Positions 12,118-38,353 of a stretch of 64,000 nt of DNA are shown piece after piece (the first letter of the stretch is position 1; each line of letters opens with the position of its first letter). Under the pieces are notes generated by a model. It made no database searches and was not told the DNA's origin. It was given only the letters and a program-made list of their open reading frames with translations. Source of the stretch: Tragulus kanchil (Eukaryota; Chordata; Mammalia; Artiodactyla; Tragulidae); assembly GCA_022376925.1 (NCBI GenBank), contig JAIOJX010000032.1:103160794-103224793 (forward strand), read 5' to 3'. Position numbers and translations under genes: made by a program.

Positions 12118-14279
12118 GGTGAGCCCCTGGTGGCCCTCCCCTGCAGGGCACTGGCCGATGGATTCCATCAACCCCCCGCCCCGCCACCCCCACCCCACCC
12201 TGCAAAAGCCAAAGACTGCGATCCGTCACCTCCCTCTTGCAGGTGAGGAAAGTGAGGTCCGAGCCCAAGGCCCCAGAGAAGGGTGAATATGTAATTTATC
12301 ATCCAAAGGGGATAATTTAAGGGTGAAATGACTAACTAGGCAGGGACAGTGGGCCGAAACGAGGACTGCCGGGGCAGGCCAGGCGTGTGGCTTCCCCATC
12401 ACCCAGCAGGGCAGAGGGACAGCTGGTCAAGAGGCGAGGCCCGGCCAAGCCACCTCTGTCCCCGCCTCATTCCCCAGCCCCTCCCTGGGACAGCGTTCCC
12501 TCTGCGGGCAGAGCTGGCAGCCAGAGGCTTCTGGTTCTAGGCTGATCTCTGGGGGTGCCCTGCAGTGTGATGTGTGGCAGAGGCCGCTCTTGAGTTTCCA
12601 GGCGCACAGCTGTCCCGCCGGCCACACTGCTGTGTCTCCGTTCCCTTTCCAGACTCGCCTCACTGATGCCTCCTGCCCAGAGGGGAGAGCGGGGTTGAGG
12701 GGAGGGTTCACATAGAAGAATCTGCAGGTGAGTGAAGGTGACCGTTCTAAACAGTGAAGACGTTTTTATTTGACCCTTCCACTGGTGTTCTGTCTGATGC
12801 AGGTCACCGCTCCCCTGCCTGAGTGAGCGAGCATTGGACGCCTGGTTTAGCAGAGGCTTTCCTGCTGCAGGTGGCAACGACCCAGAAAGGAGACAGACGG
12901 AGGGCGTGCCCTCCCCTCGGCCATGACCCCCTATCCCGACCCAGAGGCCCAGCCCAGGAGCTGGCCAGCCCTCCCAAGAGGCCCAGGGTGCAAGCTCTGA
13001 GGGTAGGGACCTGGGGGAGGTGGTCCCACGTGTGCCGGCCCAGAGGGGCCTCACACAGGTCAGCCCAAGGGAGCCCTCCTCGGAGATGCTGCCACACAGC
13101 AGTACCTTCAGGGGCTGCTCGGGAAGCTGGAGCCATTTGTCCCTGAGTTCTGTGGCCTCGGTGATGGTGTGGGCGTCACTCTGGCATGACAGTTTTTAAC
13201 GCTTCTGTCCCCACCTCCGTTTCTGCTCTTCATTCTGTGTCTGACTTACAGGATGCCAGGCCCAGAGGACGGTGAGCCCCTCGAGGGTGAGAACTGCCAT
13301 CGATCAATCTCTTTCCTCCTCGAGATCCCAGCTCAGCCTCTGGCACACAGGAGATGCTCAGTAAATGCCACCAGGGCCAACTAAGTGAAGTCAGGAGTCA
13401 GAGAGTCAGGGGACTGGGGGAGAGGACACTCCCTGCAAAAGCCTCTGGGTTTTGGTCACTTCTGTACACCCGTGGGGACGACCAGTGGGGCCCAGGAGAG
13501 ACCAAGGCGAGTGGAGCAAAGGTGCTGGCCTTGAGCAGGCGGCCGCATGCCACGATAAATGTTCAAGGCCCAGAGGAGACACACGGGAGCCAGGACTAAC
13601 TCAGTCCAGGAGCGACCACATCCGGAAAAGCCTTCAGAAGAGACATGTCTGTCCAGGGGTTTTGAAAGATGAGCTTGAATGTGCCAGGCAGATGGAGAAC
13701 AAAGGGCATCCTGGCAGAGGAGACAACTTTGCAAGGGCACGGGGCACAGGGTGAGCGTGAGGTGGGGCTGACCAGGAGAAAGTTGGAAGGTCAGCAGAGG
13801 TCATTCAAGGGCAGGTTGGATCCTAGAGCGACAGAAGCTGTAAGAGGGACGCAGAACCAGACATTGGCTCTGAGTGAAGATCCATCACACCTGCCGCTGG
13901 GCGGACTAAAAGACGGCAGGAATGAGAACCCTGAGAAGCTTTTATAGAGGACAAGGACCCAGGAGAGACCAAGGAGCCTTGCCGGTCAGAGGCCAGCTTT
14001 GAGGGGAGGCTGAAAAGGCACCTGAGGGCCTGCCTGCTGAATCTTCTCAACGAAGCCTTTTCACCTTCAAAACTTTACAAAAAGTATTAATGGTCAGAAC
14101 AGCAGTGGCCCAGTCATGTAATCATCTCTTCGCTGCATTTCTGTGTGGTTCTCAGAATGCTCTGGGGCCCATTGTCTCTTCCATCAAACCCCATTTTGCA
14201 GATGGTGGCATGGCAGCCCTGTGAGGTCACATGGAGGTTGGCAGTGGAGCCAGACTGGAGCCCCGGGGACAGTTCCGTG
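12118..14279. other. BSND 3' flank / 3' UTR, no other gene
   Basis: Unique GC-rich DNA next to the BSND stop. It includes a candidate poly(A) signal at 12765-12770, which would put about 1.5 kb of it in the 3' UTR. Open frames at 12467-13054 and 12804-13146 resemble nothing known to me. Confidence 0.4.
12765..12770 (-). terminator. BSND: Candidate BSND polyadenylation signal
   Basis: The plus strand reads TTTATT, i.e. AATAAA on the minus strand, about 1.5 kb past the BSND stop. It is the first canonical hexamer I see downstream of 14280. Whether it is used is inference only. Confidence 0.3.
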
Positions 14280-27330
<13,051 letters not shown>

Positions 27331-27512
27331 CTGAAGAATGGTCGACCCTTCAAGGTCATGTGCCCACCTGGCCACTATTTACTCAATGCTGGCTGCACAC
27401 ATGGCTCCTTGTTATTTTTATTTAAATTTTAAAAATTTTTATTCATTTTTTTCACAAAGTTTTGTTTACTGATGGCTCTGTTTTAAACATGCGGCATGTA
27501 TTAGCTCATTTA

Positions 27513-28091
<579 letters not shown>

Positions 28092-28546
28092 TCACACCGG
28101 AGCTGTGGCGCTCCGGGAGCACCGCCGACCAGGGCTCAAGCTGAGCCGGAGGCAGGCTCCCTTCAGGTGCAGCCGCGGGTGGCCGCGTGCCCCACCTTCC
28201 CTCCCTGTCACCTTCCCTCTGGGCCCTCTGGAGTGTGCCGGAGTCCGAGGGAGGGGGACCCGCGGGAGGGAGGGGGCGGTCCGGGGGCTGGGCCCCAGCC
28301 CAGGCTTTGGCATCACATCTCACTTCCCTGTGTGGGGCCGGCAGGCAGCCTGCACTATCCAGCCTCGGGAAGCAGGTGGAGACGCTCAGCCCCAAAACAT
28401 CAGAAAGCCTCCGAGGACTCCAGGATCCCCCAGGCTGGCGTTTTAGAATCCTGAAGAATGGTCGACCCTTCAAGGTCATGTGCCCACCTGGCCACTATTT
28501 ACTCAATGCTGGCTGCACACATGGCTCCTTGTTATTTTTATTTAAA

Positions 28547-30703
28547 TTTTAAAAATTTTTATTCATTTTTTTCACAAAGTTTTGTTTACTGATGGCTCTG
28601 TTTTAAACATGTGGCATGTATTAGCTCATTTAGGAACCCCGCGAGGCAGACATTGCTATGCCTACTTTACACATGAAGACGTGGATACATGACTTGCTCA
28701 AGGTCACACAGCCAGCAAAGGCAGCGCTGCCAAGATCTGAATCTGGTCTTGTCAGGGTGATACTGCCTAACTGTAGCAAAAGGTTCAGAGTGCAGGCTCT
28801 GGCGGTCGAACAGGCTGCCTGGCTTGGGTTCTGGCTCCTCCTCTAGGGGGCCTTGATCAAGTTACCTCCTGTGCCTTGGTTTTCCTCCTCTCTACCATGG
28901 GGGTCACAGCCGCCACCCGCAGGACTAGGTCAGTCTCCAGGCCTGGCCTTCCTGGGTGCCTGTCTCCTCCCCATGCTGTGCTCCAGCCCAAGCCTGCTGG
29001 CAGTGAGCTGGCCGTGAGAGCCTCTGGTGGGCAATGCCTCTCTGGGATGTGAATGGCTGGCAGTGAGTTCCCTGCCTCCTAAGCTAGGAAGACGCCCTTG
29101 TTCTAAGAATGAGATTCTAATGGTGGAATTTCAGTTCAGGGGTAGGCTGAGGGGAAGAATGAGATTCTCATACAGGACTGGAGGAAAATGAGGGTCAACA
29201 ATATCGCTAAAAGAAAAGGTTGCTGACTTGCTCGTACGGGGTTGAACTGGCACTGAGCTGGCGCCGCAAGATAAAAGGCTTTCACTCCTGACTTCGCAGG
29301 CTTGGGGGTTTTCCTGTTTGTTGCTGTAATCCGTTCCCTCCCCTCCCTCCAGCAGCCGTACTGGCTCCCAGCGCCCCACCTGGGTTCACACCTGGTGTCA
29401 GTGCCCACAGCGCCTTGGGGCTTCAACGTAAAGCAGTTTCTCCTTCCCCAGGCCTCAGAGGAGTGCCCTGAAGCCGAAGGACCCTGCAGAGTGCCCTCTG
29501 CTGATCCTTCCAGTGAGAGGTGATGAGGGATCAGAAGGGGCTGAGAGGCATGGGGGGATATCCAGGCTTGTTTTCCAGGGTGACCTTGGCCTGATGGCTC
29601 TGCTCCGGCTTGCTTTTGTCATCTTTTAAAAATTTTTATTCATTTTTTTCACAAAGTTTTGTTTACTGATGGCTCTGTTTTAAACATGTGGCATGTATTA
29701 GCTCATTTAGGAACCCCGCGAGGCAGACATTGCTATGCCTACTTTACACATGAAGACGTGGATACATGACTTGCTCAAGGTCACACAGCCAGCAAAGGCA
29801 GCGCTGCCAAGATCTGAATCTGGTCTTGTCAGGGTGATACTGCCTAACTGTAGCAAAAGGTTCAGAGTGCAGGCTCTGGCGGTCGAACAGGCTGCCTGGC
29901 TTGGGTTCTGGCTCCTCCTCTAGGGGGCCTTGATCAAGTTACCTCCTGTGCCTTGGTTTTCCTCCTCTCTACCATGGGGGTCACAGCCGCCACCCGCAGG
30001 ACTAGGTCAGTCTCCAGGCCTGGCCTTCCTGGGTGCCTGTCTCCTCCCCATGCTGTGCTCCAGCCCAAGCCTGCTGGCAGTGAGCTGGCCGTGAGAGCCT
30101 CTGGTGGGCAATGCCTCTCTGGGATGTGAATGGCTGGCAGTGAGTTCCCTGCCTCCTAAGCTAGGAAGACGCCCTTGTTCTAAGAATGAGATTCTAATGG
30201 TGGAATTTCAGTTCAGGGGTAGGCTGAGGGGAAGAATGAGATTCTCATACAGGACTGGAGGAAAATGAGGGTCAACAATATCGCTAAAAGAAAAGGTTGC
30301 TGACTTGCTCGTACGGGGTTGAACTGGCACTGAGCTGGCGCCGCAAGATAAAAGGCTTTCACTCCTGACTTCGCAGGCTTGGGGGTTTTCCTGTTTGTTG
30401 CTGTAATCCGTTCCCTCCCCTCCCTCCAGCAGCCGTACTGGCTCCCAGCGCCCCACCTGGGTTCACACCTGGTGTCAGTGCCCACAGCGCCTTGGGGCTT
30501 CAACGTAAAGCAGTTTCTCCTTCCCCAGGCCTCAGAGGAGTGCCCTGAAGCCGAAGGACCCTGCAGAGTGCCCTCTGCTGATCCTTCCAGTGAGAGGTGA
30601 TGAGGGATCAGAAGGGGCTGAGAGGCATGGGGGGACATCCAGGCTTGTTTTCCAGGGTGACCTTGGCCTGATGGCTCTGCTCCGGCTTGCTTTTGTCATC
30701 TTT
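28547..30703. repeat. Tandem duplication 9 (~1.08 kb x 2)
   Basis: Left unit 28547-29627, right unit 29624-30703, joined at a short T-run microhomology. It starts about 90 bp inside the right unit of duplication 8. It contains an old MIR-like piece (28600-28720). Confidence 0.95.
28600..28740 (+). mobile_element. MIR-like fragment
   Basis: gtattagctcatttaggaac, tttacacatgaagacgtgg and cttgctcaaggtcacacagcc follow the MIR core. The duplicate is at about 29677-29817. Confidence 0.6.
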
Positions 30704-30784
30704 GATAGAACATGGTATCAAGTTACCTTGCAGGGGTTGTGGAGAGAAGTGACATGATAGAGGGGGAAAACGCTTCGTCATCTG

Positions 30785-30985
30785 GGATTATCTACAGGTG
30801 GCTCAGTGGTAAAGAAACCGCCTGCCAATGCCAGAGATGCAAGTGACGCAGGTTCGATCCCTGGGTCGGGAAGACCCCTAGAGGGAGGAAATAAGAATCC
30901 ACTCCAGTATTCTTGCCTGTAAAAATACCGTGGACAGGGGAGCCTGATGGGATCGCAGAGTCGGACACGACTGAGCACACACCCT
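30785..30985 (+). mobile_element. Bov-tA-type SINE
   Basis: aggtggctcagtggtaaaga, aggttcgatccctgggtcgg and cagagtcggacacgactgag. Confidence 0.88.
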
Positions 30986-30989
30986 CTAG

Positions 30990-33102
30990 GGAAACATTAT
31001 TATCATAAGTTTATTCAGGCTCAGAGAAGGGCAGCGGCACACCCCTGCCAGAAAATGAACCCGGGGCGCTGGGGTCTTCAGCCCACCCTTTCTGTCTTGG
31101 AGCCCTGGCCCACCGCCCAAGGCGGAGGCGGGAGTGGATCGCCTTGGTCGCTGTCTAGCAGGAGCCTCTCGCGCCCCTTGGCGGCCATCGTCGCCCGCGC
31201 TTAGAAAGGTGCTTTCACACCCCTGGGTGCCAAGAGCCCCACAACCCCGCGCGGGCTTGGGGAAGAGGTCATCCTGCCTATTTCACAGGGGGAGGAAACT
31301 GAGTCCAGAGAGATCTCTCCAAAGAGCTCCCCAAACTGAACCGCAGGCTGAGCGGGGACCTGGATACCTGCAGCCCTAGTCCCATTGTAGATGAATCTGG
31401 TCCTTAGGTCTTCCTGAGAAGCCTCCTCCTGGTCACCGGAGCACTCTCCTTGTCGCCCCATATCCCCGTATTTTCTATCCTCTCCACGACCTAGCCGCCT
31501 TTACTCTCCTTGAAACAAGGAGCCCTTTCTCTCCTTATACCTTTCTCTCCTTAAAGCCTTTTCTCTCCTTAAAACAAGGGTTGCGTGCGGGGTAGTGAAA
31601 ATGAGTAAGAAGCTCTGTGACAGGTAGATGCTCTGTAAAATCACTCTAATCTAACCTCTTCCACTGAGCCGAGATGAGAGTTAAGTAGGCACACGTGTGT
31701 GCGGCGCATTGGAAGTATGCGGTGATCTGCGGTTCCCAACGGCACCTGCCTCTCTCTGTAACTTCCTCCCTGGCAAAGCAGGGTGAGCGGGAGGAACAGT
31801 TGCAGAGTCAGCCATCTTGCAGCAGAGGGCGCGCTAATCCGTATTTTCTTCCTCGTGAGAGACTGCAGCGTCCTTGAAAGATCTCGAAGAGCTGCCTCTG
31901 CAAGGAGGGTAATCATCACACCCATTTCACAGATGCAGAAACTGAGGCTGTAGGGGCATCATACACAATCCAAGATCGCAGAGCCTGTGAAGAGCAGAGC
32001 CAAGGTTCAAACGTGGCCCCCAGTCAGTCTCTTGTTGAGCACCCACTATGTGCAGCACACTCTGAGGTGCAGGTGTCTGAGAACACGGATTTTCAGTGTA
32101 AGAGTACTTGGTCCTACTTTCTGGGGCACAACATGGTCAAGGCTCTGAGATATGGCGGAGGTCCAGCGAGTACGCCAAGCAGACTACGGACGGGGTGGTG
32201 GGAGAGAGGAATGAAGGAACAGAGTCATAGGAGGGATCCTTGCAAAGCCAGCTGGAGTTCTGTCAGTGCAGGAAAAGCAGTTCAGGCAAAGACATCAGCA
32301 CCGGCCAAGGCCCAGAGGCAAGTGAGCCTGCACGGCCGGGCTCCCTGCCTCGCCTCCTCCAAGCCTGTGGCCAGATGTCAGCTTCACAGCGAGGCCGTTT
32401 CTGGTGTGACAGCCAGAACTGCAGAAGCCCCTCCCCGAGGGGCCCCTGCCCTCCTTTCCTAACTGGCTTTTCTCTACAGTACTCATCACCATCTATTATC
32501 CTGTACACGTCATTTATGTCTCTTGCCTCTTGTCTGAACTCCCCCAGTAGAACTCGAGCTCCCACAGGCTGGGGGCTTTGTTCTGCTCACGGTTGTAGCT
32601 CCAGAGGCTAGAACTGGTCAGCTCTGGATTCATATTTGGGAGGGGAGGGCTGGCTATCAGCTCCAGAGGAGGGGGAGGCCGGAGAGGAGGCTCAGGTGGG
32701 AAGCCTGGGGCTGGGCTGGGGGAGCTGGCATCTTTCAGAGGCCATTGGGGAGCCTCAAGGGGGTTATGCAGGGAAGTAGCACAGGCTGGGTTTCCATTTT
32801 GTACCCATCCTCTGGATCGGAGATCAGGTTGGAAGAAACAAAAGAAGATGGTGGAATTGAGGGGCTGTCACCAGATGCTAGCAGAAACCTAGGATGATAA
32901 AGATGAAAATGAACACTACTTTTTTTAAGGGTCATTAGCTGCCGAGGGGATGGGGAGAGAGGGATTTTTCCAACTGATTTGAGGAGGTAAGCTCCAGGGG
33001 GCGCGGTCACCAGTCAACACAGAGGAAAACAGGGCAAAGGAGGGGCCTGGGAAAGGCCTGCGCTCAGAGGGTCCCTGAGCTCTCAGGCCTGGTGGGGGCA
33101 TC
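30990..33102. other. BSND-TMEM61 intergenic DNA
   Basis: Unique sequence with a short CpG-rich patch at 31080-31260, a MIR-like piece at about 31915-32020 (acccatttcacagatgcagaaactgaggc) and no recognisable exon. Confidence 0.45.
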
Positions 33103-35171
33103 AGGTGTGAGCTCTGAGTGATGGATGGAGCAACTGGTCCACCGGTCAGGAGGAAAGAGACCAGCAAGAGAACCAGTACCTCCTGGGGGCTGGGGTGACA
33201 GACCCAGCCTCACAGCGCTGCTCAACCTGAGGCCTTCCCCGTTCACAGCAAGGCCACTGCGGCTCAGAGGAACCTTGGCTGGTCAGAGACTGGCTCTACG
33301 GCCCTGGTGACCTTGAGCAGACCACTGCCCCTCCCAGGGGCTTTCAGTGGGGATGCAGGTTGACTTAGGAAAACAGAAAAAGGTTTTCCAGTCTTCCAGC
33401 CCTTCTCCACCTCCGGCCCTTTCAGTTTCCGCTTGGCAAAAGGGTGCCTCCAAATCTCACCTGCCACTCATTAACCCACCTGCCTGAGGGAAATTCCTCG
33501 GTTTGGGGGTAGGAGGGAAGCTGGCCTCTGATTCCCAGCCTGGAACTCCACTAACCCCTCAGGAATTGCAGAGGTCCTGATGAGTCCCCTGCACCTGCCT
33601 TCCCCCAACCACATCCCTATGGTACACAGAGGAAGCTGGCATGGGGCCAGGGGGGTGGTGTCCCCACGCATCTCAGAGTCCCACAGAAAAGTCAGGGCCA
33701 AGGCAGAATCCAAACCTGCATCTCCAGCATAGAAAGAAGCACGAGGCACACACAGGCAAGAGGGAGAGGAGGGGTGCAGATCTCAATCCAGGATTTGGTG
33801 ACAGGGGAGAGAGAGGATCCACAGGACTCACAAGAAGATCCACAAGATTCGGCTCAGGTTGCCGCTCATGATCGCTGACCTTTCCTGATTCATCCTCCGA
33901 GTCAACCAATATCTACAGAGGATCTTCCATGGGCCAGGCACCGTTTCTAAGCTTTAGGGATATGATTGTATAGGAAAGAATCAAAAATATCCCTGCTCTC
34001 AGAGAGCTTACGGGTGGGTAGAAACACAGTAAACAAACAAACCAAAATTTTGAAGGTAAAATATTAAAGGATGGCAGGTGTTATTTAAAGGCTAGAGCAG
34101 GAAGGAGCCCAGGAGTGCAGAGGGGCCGGGGGTCGCACCGGTCGGGGGGAGGTGTGAGCTCTGAGTGATGGATGGAGCAACTGGTCCACCGGTCAGGAGG
34201 AAAGAGACCAGCAAGAGAACCAGTACCTCCTGGGGGCTGGGGTGACAGACCCAGCCTCACAGCGCTGCTCAACCTGAGGCCTTCCCCGTTCACAGCAAGG
34301 CCACTGCGGCTCAGAGGAACCTTGGCTGGTCAGAGACTGGCTCTACGGCCCTGGTGACCTTGAGCAGACCACTGCCCCTCCCAGGGGCTTTCAGTGGGGA
34401 TGCAGGTTGACTTAGGAAAACAGAAAAAGGTTTTCCAGTCTTCCAGCCCTTCTCCACCTCCGGCCCTTTCAGTTTCCGCTTGGCAAAAGGGTGCCTCCAA
34501 ATCTCACCTGCCACTCATTAACCCACCTGCCTGAGGGAAATTCCTCGGTTTGGGGGTAGGAGGGAAGCTGGCCTCTGATTCCCAGCCTGGAACTCCACTA
34601 ACCCCTCAGGAATTGCAGAGGTCCTGATGAGTCCCCTGCACCTGCCTTCCCCCAACCACATCCCTATGGTACACAGAGGAAGCTGGCATGGGGCCAGGGG
34701 GGTGGTGTCCCCACGCATCTCAGAGTCCCACAGAAAAGTCAGGGCCAAGGCAGAATCCAAACCTGCATCTCCAGCATAGAAAGAAGCACGAGGCACACAC
34801 AGGCAAGAGGGAGAGGAGGGGTGCAGATCTCAATCCAGGATTTGGTGACAGGGGAGGGAGAGGATCCACAGGACTCACAAGAAGATCCACAAGATTCGGC
34901 TCAGGTTGCCGCTCATGATCGCTGACCTTTCCTGATTCATCCTCCGAGTCAACCAATATCTACAGAGGATCTTCCATGGGCCAGGCACCGTTTCTAAGCT
35001 TTAGGGATATGATTGTATAGGAAAGAATCAAAAATATCCCTGCTCTCAGAGAGCTTACGGGTGGGTAGAAACACAGTAAACAAACAAACCAAAATTTTGA
35101 AGGTAAAATATTAAAGGATGGCAGGTGTTATTTAAAGGCTAGAGCAGGAAGGAGCCCAGGAGTGCAGAGGG
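33103..35171. repeat. Tandem duplication 10 (~1.05 kb x 2)
   Basis: Left unit 33103-34124, right unit 34150-35171, with 25 bp of G/C-rich filler (34125-34149). One A/G difference near 33811 versus 34858. No gene is recognised. Confidence 0.95.
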
Positions 35172-35463
35172 CTGGGTGGGATAGCCGTTTTAACAGAGTG
35201 GTTCGGGATGGCGTCTTGAGGAGAGGTACAGACAAAGGTGTGAGGGGCGTGAGGAACAGCCTGGAGGAGGGCTTCCAGAGAGGGAAGACCGGAGCAAAGG
35301 CCTGGAGAGGGACCGACTGCAGCAGAGAGCAAGGGCAGGACCCAGGGCCAGCCACACCATCGTCTGAGATTTCGTTACTCAGTGAGAGCTGGAAACCGCT
35401 CAGTGCTTTGAGCCAGGAGGGGTGTCACGGATCTGGGTTTGATCGGGCTCATTCTGTCCACTG

Positions 35464-35674
35464 GGCCTCCCTGGTGGCTCAGACAGACTCTTTAGAATCT
35501 GCTTGCAGTGCAGGAGACCCTGGTTTGATCCCTGGGTTGGGAAGATCCCTGGAGAAGGGAATGATTACCCACTCCAGTGCTCTTGCCTGGAGAATTCCAC
35601 GGACAGAGGAGCCTGGTGGCCTATAGTCCATAGGGTTGCAGACAGTTGGCACAGTTGAGTGACCAACACTTTCC
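35464..35674 (+). mobile_element. Bov-tA-type SINE
   Basis: gcctccctggtggctcagac, tgatccctgggttgggaagatc and acggacagaggagcctgg. Confidence 0.88.
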
Positions 35675-35999
35675 ACTAAACTTTGAAGAGAGCTCGAAGG
35701 ACCCTGGCAGAAGCAGGAAGACGGGATGGTGGGTAATGTGTTGGTCCAGGCCTACATGGGAGGATCTGAGGCCTGGAGACCAAGCAGGCCTGAATGAAAA
35801 CACATTTACATAAAAAGAAAATCTTTATTCTCTGTGATTTTACCTCTCTGAGCCTCAGTTTCCACACCTGTTAAGTGGGGACACCACCTGTAGCAGAGAG
35901 CTTGAGGATGTGAAAGAACTGCAGAGAGCCTGGCCTGGTAAATGGTAAGGTCCTTGGGGAATGCTGGACCTATACAGCTGACTGAACTCCAGCACTCTG

Positions 36000-36095
36000 A
36001 GTGACTCCTGCTTGCTGAGTGACTCTGGGAAAGTTACTTAACCTCTCTGGCCTGGTTTTTCTCATCTGTGAATGGGATATGACATTCTAGAAGCA
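36000..36095 (+). mobile_element. MIR-like fragment
   Basis: gtgactctgggaaagttacttaacctctctgg and tttttctcatctgtgaatggg follow the MIR consensus. Confidence 0.6.
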
Positions 36096-36304
36096 GATAT
36101 TTCTGCCATATCTGGAATACAAGAGGAATGGAGCTTCCTGTCATGGGAGATAGGGAGCGGAGGCACCTGGTACAGCAGGGGTTATCTCTACTAACAAAAT
36201 CTAGCAATCACTGCCTACTTAAGAGACGCCGCAGCTGGGCTAAGTCTACACTATTGTTTGTTGCATTAGCACTGAGCCCGCAGGGTCAGAGTGATCTCAT
36301 AATG

Positions 36305-36450
36305 TCACCTGCTATCATCTCATTTAATACTTGAAACTCAGCTCTCTAAGTTAGAGGCCGGGGCTTCTGTTATTCCCATTATACAGATGAGGAAACTGAG
36401 ACAGAGTGAGGTAGAGTCACTTGCCCAAGTTTACTCAGCTGGTACCTGGT
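36305..36450 (+). mobile_element. MIR-like fragment (left duplicate copy)
   Basis: atctcatttaatacttgaa, ttatacagatgaggaaactgag and tcacttgcccaagtttactcagc. The duplicate is at about 37375-37520. Confidence 0.6.
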
Positions 36451-36728
36451 GGAACTCATGCATGGATGGTTGAAATTCAGAGTTCATGTTCTTTTGGTAT
36501 AACCAAACTCAATGCATTACCTCTTGCCAGGGCTGGCTCTGCCTCTGGGCCCCAGCTTCCTCACTGACAGAGAACATTTCCCAGCTGACAGTCAGCACTC
36601 CCTGCCCCACCACAGGAGTGCGCCAGCTGGGCCCCGAGGACTGCAGCCTCACCAACATCACACAGGGCAGGAGAACCGCCCAGCAGGACCCAGGCAACCC
36701 ACAGAATCACAAGAGACAGACAAATGGA

Positions 36729-36734
36729 TTTATT
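36729..36734 (-). terminator. TMEM61-like polyadenylation signal, left (duplicate) copy
   Basis: AATAAA on the minus strand, about 133 bp past the TAG at 36867; copy of the hexamer at 37799-37804. Confidence 0.55.
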
Positions 36735-36866
36735 TTCAGCTGTTTGTGACACAGCAATAGAAATACCAAACAGCAATCAGAGACGTCTGTGGACTGCCTG
36801 TGTGTACCAGGCACGGTGCTAGACACTAGAAGAAGCCCACCATTGGTTTCCGGTTTCCGGGGCCTG

Positions 36867-37123
36867 CTAGGAGTCTTTAACTTCCTCCTCCGCAGTCTGA
36901 ACCGGGCCTGGGGAAGGTTCCTCTGGAGAGATGCCACCGGTTGCGAGGATGAGGCTCTCGTAGCTGGGCAGAGGCAAGAGGGCCTGGGCCCCAAGCGAGG
37001 CACCTCCTGAGGCTCTGGGCTTCAGTCTTCCTCCACGGGGTACGCAGGTGGTGTCGAGGGCCCCCCGCCAGCGGGCAGGGCACGGCCTCCTCGTGAGTGG
37101 GGAAGGCGACCATCTGCAGGGTT
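36867..37123 (-). pseudogene. TMEM61: TMEM61-like last exon, left (duplicate) copy
   Basis: Same 257 nt as 37937-38193, offset 1070 bp, in the left unit of the tandem pair 36204-37282 / 37276-38353. It carries the same splice acceptor, the same frame breaks and the same TAG. On the minus strand it lies after the poly(A) signal at 37804-37799, so a transcript ending there would not include it. Confidence 0.75.
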
Positions 37124-37798
37124 CTACAGGGACAGAAGAGAGACTAGCCACGAGGCGGGGTAAAGCCCGGCTGCACCTCGGGGAGAGTGGGAGGGAGGCT
37201 GTGGGCGCCCCCACACGGCCGGAGCACTCAGAGCCGGCCCCGCCCACCTCAGCTCCTGGCTCCACCCTCCCGCCTGCAATCACTGCCTACTTAAGAGACC
37301 CCAGCTGGGCTAAGTCTACACTATTGTTTGTTGCATTAGCACTGAGCCCGCAGGGTCAGAGTGATCTCATAATGTCACCTGCTATCATCTCATTTAATAC
37401 TTGAAACTCAGCTCTCTAAGTTAGAGGCCGGGGCTTCTGTTATTCCCATTATACAGATGAGGAAACTGAGACAGAGTGAGGTAGAGTCACTTGCCCAAGT
37501 TTACTCAGCTGGTACCTGGTGGAACTCATGCATGGATGGTTGAAATTCAGAGTTCATGTTCTTTTGGTATAACCAAACTCAATGCATTACCTCGGGCCAG
37601 GGCTGGCTCTGCCTCTGGGCCCCAGCTTCCTCACTGACAGAGAACATTTCCCAGCTGACAGTCAGCACTCCCTGCCCCACCACAGGAGTGCGCCAGCTGG
37701 GCCCCGAGGACTGCAGCCTCACCAACATCACACAGGGCAGGAGAACCGCCCAGCAGGACCCAGGCAACCCACAGAATCACAAGAGACAGACAAATGGA

Positions 37799-37804
37799 TT
37801 TATT
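37799..37804 (-). terminator. TMEM61-like polyadenylation signal, right copy
   Basis: AATAAA on the minus strand, about 133 bp past the TAG of the TMEM61-like last exon. Distance and position fit a normal poly(A) signal. The duplicate is at 36729-36734. Confidence 0.6.
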
Positions 37805-37936
37805 TTCAGCTGTTTGTGACACAGCAATAGAAATACCAAACAGCAATCAGAGACGTCTGTGGACTGCCTGTGTGTACCAGGCACGGTGCTAGACACTAGA
37901 AGAAGCCCACCATTGGTTTCCGGTTTCCGGGGCCTG

Positions 37937-38193
37937 CTAGGAGTCTTTAACTTCCTCCTCCGCAGTCTGAACCGGGCCTGGGGAAGGTTCCTCTGGAGAG
38001 ATGCCACCGGTTGCGAGGATGAGGCTCTCGTAGCTGGGCAGAGGCAAGAGGGCCTGGGCCCCAAGCGAGGCACCTCCTGAGGCTCTGGGCTTCAGTCTTC
38101 CTCCACGGGGTACGCAGGTGGTGTCGAGGGCCCCCCGCCAGCGGGCAGGGCACGGCCTCCTCGTGAGTGGGGAAGGCGACCATCTGCAGGGTT
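37937..38193 (-). pseudogene. TMEM61: TMEM61-like last exon, right copy (two frame breaks)
   Basis: Starts after acceptor cctgtag at 38194-38195 and ends at TAG (37939-37937). It codes FPTHEEAVPCPLAGG; then, one base out of frame, PSTPPAYPVEED; then, again out of frame, a stretch ending in LPLPSYESLILATGG and VQTAEEEVKDS. The human PPPSYES segment (a PPxY-type motif) reads PLPSYES here. Both breaks are shared by the left copy, so the copies are not independent evidence for them. Confidence 0.78.
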
Positions 38194-38353
38194 CTACAGG
38201 GACAGAAGAGAGACTAGCCACGAGGCGGGGTAAAGCCCGGCTGCACCTCGGGGAGAGTGGGAGGGAGGCTGTGGGCGCCCCCACACGGCCGGAGCACTCA
38301 GAGCCGGCCCCGCCCACCTCAGCTCCTGGCTCCACCCTCCCGCCCTGCAATCA

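Larger units (their letters stand above)
36204..38353. repeat. Tandem duplication 11 (~1.07 kb x 2), carries TMEM61-like last exon
   Basis: Left unit 36204-37282, right unit 37276-38353, sharing GCAATCA at the junction. The last exon and poly(A) signal of the TMEM61-like gene are in both units. Confidence 0.95.

Noticed and set aside
1..14279. Possible PCSK9 remnant downstream of BSND
   Set aside because: PCSK9 follows BSND in human by about 22 kb and is reported as lost or pseudogenised in bovids. No PCSK9-like segment was recognised in this 14 kb, but the expected place is probably beyond the window.
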